Source of the DNA: an uncultured beta proteobacterium
GTDB lineage: Bacteria > Pseudomonadota > Gammaproteobacteria > Burkholderiales > Burkholderiaceae_C
Direction: 5' to 3'
Assembly (NCBI GenBank): GCA_903870955.1
Contig: CAIQEX010000535.1
Coordinates: 1 to 8,083 of the forward strand
DNA length: 8,083 bases
Positions 6,407 through 8,083 of the stretch are shown here, piece by piece (position 1 is the stretch's first letter; every line of letters starts with the position of its first letter). Position numbers and translations under genes: made by a program. The notes below the pieces were generated by a model. It made no database searches and was not told where the DNA came from. It worked only from the letters and a program-made list of their open reading frames with translations.

Positions 6407-7714
6407 ATGAAATCCCGTTTTTGGACCCTTGCGTTTGCCTCTGTAGCCGTATTGTTGGTCCTGCCGGCGCTGGCGCAAAAAACCTTGTCCGCCGACTTTG
6501 TGGTGGCGGTAGTGAACTCTGAACCTATTACGAATAGTGAAGTTCAATCTGCCGTTCATCGCGTAACAGAACAGATCAAGGCGCAACACCAAACGCCGCC
6601 TGACGCCGAAGAGTTGCGTCGAGGCGTGTTGGAGCGCCTGATCAGCGACCGCGTGCAACTGCAAATGGCCAATGAAACGGGCATCCGTGTTGACGATGCC
6701 GCGGTCGACCTTGCTGAGCAGAATCTGGCCTCACAGAATGAAATGGGCGTGGATGCCTTTCGCCAGCGCATGGTTAAAGAGGGGTTGAGCCCGACTACGC
6801 TGCGTTCGCAATTGCGTGATCAACTGACTTTGATTCGTCTTCGCGAGCGCGAAGTGGATGCCCGTATCCGGATCAGTGATCAGGATGTTGATAGGGCTCT
6901 GGCAGAGCAACAGGCGGCGAATGCAGACCCCATGGCGCAGGAAATCAATCTCGCCCAGTTATTGATTGCGGTGCCGGAAAAGGCGGATGACAAACTGGTG
7001 TCTGAGTTGCAGGCGCAGGCACAGGCATTGCTGGTTCGCATCCGCGCGGGCGAGGATTTTGCCGCCTTGGTCAAACAATATTCGAATGCAGATCGCAGCA
7101 AAAATGGCGAATTTGGTTTGCGCCGTGCCGACCGATACCCCCCTTCATTTGTGCAGGCCACGCTAAGCGTTCAAGTAGGTTCGGTGTCGGACCTGGTTCG
7201 CTCAGGTGCAGGTTTTCACATCCTTAAGGTACTGGAACGACGCGCGCCTTCGGCATTGGCCCGGTCCATTGTTCAAAGCCATGCCAACCACATTTTGTTG
7301 CGCACCGGGCCCGAACTTACCCAGGCCGCAGCGCTGTCCAAATTAACCGATATTCGCCAACGCATTGCGTCTGGCAAAACCGACTTCGCGAGTGCCGCGC
7401 GCGAATATTCTCAAGATGGCAGCGCTCCACAAGGGGGGGATCTGGGTTGGGCCAGTCCGGGCATGTTTGTGCCGGAGTTCGAGGAAGTCATGAACCGTTT
7501 AACCGAAGGCCAGATCAGCAACCCGGCGGTTTCACGATTCGGTGTGCATTTGATCCAGTTGCTGGAGCGACGCCGCGTGGAATTGAAACCGCGCGAAGTC
7601 CGCGAATTGGTGCGCAATCAGTTGCGCGAAGCCAAGTTGGAAGAAGCCTATATGACCTGGACCCGTGATATCCGCGAGCGCGCCTATGTCGAGTTGCGCG
7701 AGCCGCCGCAATAG
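6407..7714 (+). CDS. surA: periplasmic chaperone / peptidyl-prolyl isomerase SurA
   Basis: SurA binds unfolded outer-membrane proteins in the periplasm and delivers them to the Bam complex; LptD is one of its major clients. The 435-residue product starts with a signal peptide (1-23, cleavage after ALA before QKT). The chaperone N-domain follows (about 28-170), with the typical VVAVVNSEPITNSEV start. Two parvulin domains come next: P1 about 177-278 (RIRAGEDF, SGAGFHILKV) and P2 about 288-388 (SHANHILLRT, GGDLGWASPGMF, FGVHLIQLLERR). A C-terminal helix and strand (about 390-435) complete the chaperone core. P2 keeps the parvulin signature residues. P1 has Gln at the usual His of HIL (NLAQLLI) and lacks the GGxxGW element, so it is probably catalytically weak or inactive. 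The ATG at 6407 lies 6 bp after lptD with no evident Shine-Dalgarno, which suggests translational coupling. Three bases separate it from rsmA. Confidence 0.96.
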   Translation: MKSRFWTLAFASVAVLLVLPALAQKTLSADFVVAVVNSEPITNSEVQSAVHRVTEQIKAQHQTPPDAEELRRGVLERLISDRVQLQMANETGIRVDDAAVDLAEQNLASQNEMGVDAFRQRMVKEGLSPTTLRSQLRDQLTLIRLREREVDARIRISDQDVDRALAEQQAANADPMAQEINLAQLLIAVPEKADDKLVSELQAQAQALLVRIRAGEDFAALVKQYSNADRSKNGEFGLRRADRYPPSFVQATLSVQVGSVSDLVRSGAGFHILKVLERRAPSALARSIVQSHANHILLRTGPELTQAAALSKLTDIRQRIASGKTDFASAAREYSQDGSAPQGGDLGWASPGMFVPEFEEVMNRLTEGQISNPAVSRFGVHLIQLLERRRVELKPREVRELVRNQLREAKLEEAYMTWTRDIRERAYVELREPPQ

Positions 7715-7717
7715 GCC

Positions 7718-8083
7718 ATGAAACACATCGCGCGTAAACGCTTCGGGCAGCACTTTTTGCGCGACGACGGAATAATTGATGCCATCGTTCGTGCCATTTC
7801 GCCACAACCCGGGCAACGCATGGTCGAAATTGGCCCCGGCTTGGCCGCCCTGACGCAGCCCCTGGTGGAGCGACTCGGGCATTTGACCGTTATCGAACTG
7901 GATCGCGACTTGGCGCAGCGACTGCGCAGTCATGGCCAGTTGACGGTGATCGAGTCCGATGTCTTGAACGTGGACTTCAGCCGAATCGAAGCGCATGCCT
8001 CACAGGCACCGGGCAAATGGCGGGTAGTCGGCAATTTGCCGTACAACATTTCCACGCCCATTCTGTTTCATTTGCTCGATTAC
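7718..8083 (+). CDS. rsmA: 16S rRNA (adenine1518/1519-N6)-dimethyltransferase RsmA/KsgA, 3' end cut by window
   Basis: RsmA (KsgA) dimethylates the adjacent adenosines A1518 and A1519 in the 3'-terminal helix of 16S rRNA and acts as a late 30S-assembly checkpoint. The 122 codons present carry the family signatures: [12 protein letters not shown] (5-16), SAM motif [12 protein letters not shown] (36-46), the acidic SAM-ribose contact in VIELDRD (58-64, with E60), the ESDV segment (79-82) and the catalytic motif IV NLPYNIS (106-112). The frame is still open at the last base. About half of the usual protein of roughly 250-270 residues is present. The ATG at 7718 starts 3 bases after the surA stop, and the start [13 protein letters not shown] fits the family. 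It is co-transcribed with lptD and surA. The pdxA gene found between surA and rsmA in enterobacteria is absent here. The sequence seen has no defect. Confidence 0.97.
   Translation, partial: MKHIARKRFGQHFLRDDGIIDAIVRAISPQPGQRMVEIGPGLAALTQPLVERLGHLTVIELDRDLAQRLRSHGQLTVIESDVLNVDFSRIEAHASQAPGKWRVVGNLPYNISTPILFHLLDY

Noticed and set aside
1..8083. Mobile element, phage, CRISPR, defence or biosynthetic cluster
   Set aside because: No transposase, integrase, regular repeat array, tRNA, toxin-antitoxin pair or compositional break is seen. All space is taken by chromosomal housekeeping genes.

Overview
The window is chromosomal housekeeping DNA from a proteobacterium, most likely a betaproteobacterium of the Burkholderiales (Comamonadaceae-like). 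This rests on moderately high GC, proteobacterial-type outer-membrane biogenesis genes, and the order amgK / lptD-surA-rsmA, which resembles the Pseudomonas and Burkholderiales locus. The genus is inference. Seven protein genes fill almost the whole sequence. No RNA gene, insertion sequence, prophage, CRISPR array or origin is visible, and no stretch over 300 bases lacks a gene.

Layout: (1) On the + strand, the 3' part of an M20 metallopeptidase (to 1210) is followed after 22 bp by an alpha/beta hydrolase of the monoacylglycerol lipase type (1233-2075). (2) On the - strand, amgK (3929-2847) is followed after 31 bp by rsmE (2815-2072). RsmE and the hydrolase converge and their stop codons overlap by 4 bp. 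A short terminator-like hairpin for the + strand lies inside the last codons of the hydrolase. (3) From 86 bp upstream of amgK, transcribed the other way, the + strand carries lptD (4016-6400), surA (6407-7714) and the first 122 codons of rsmA/ksgA (7718 to the window end). The gaps are 6 and 3 bp, so this is a tight operon.

Functional theme: SurA is the periplasmic chaperone that escorts outer-membrane beta-barrels, and LptD, the LPS translocon barrel, is a known SurA client. AmgK phosphorylates MurNAc/GlcNAc at the anomeric position for cell-wall sugar salvage. RsmE and RsmA both modify the 3' minor region of 16S rRNA.

I found no previously undescribed system. The points most worth a second look are: amgK followed by rsmE instead of its usual partner murU; LptD with only two cysteines in its predicted mature form, which predicts one inter-domain disulfide; surA running directly into rsmA without pdxA; a terminator hairpin inside a coding region at a convergent overlap; and a perfect 9-bp inverted repeat inside lptD.
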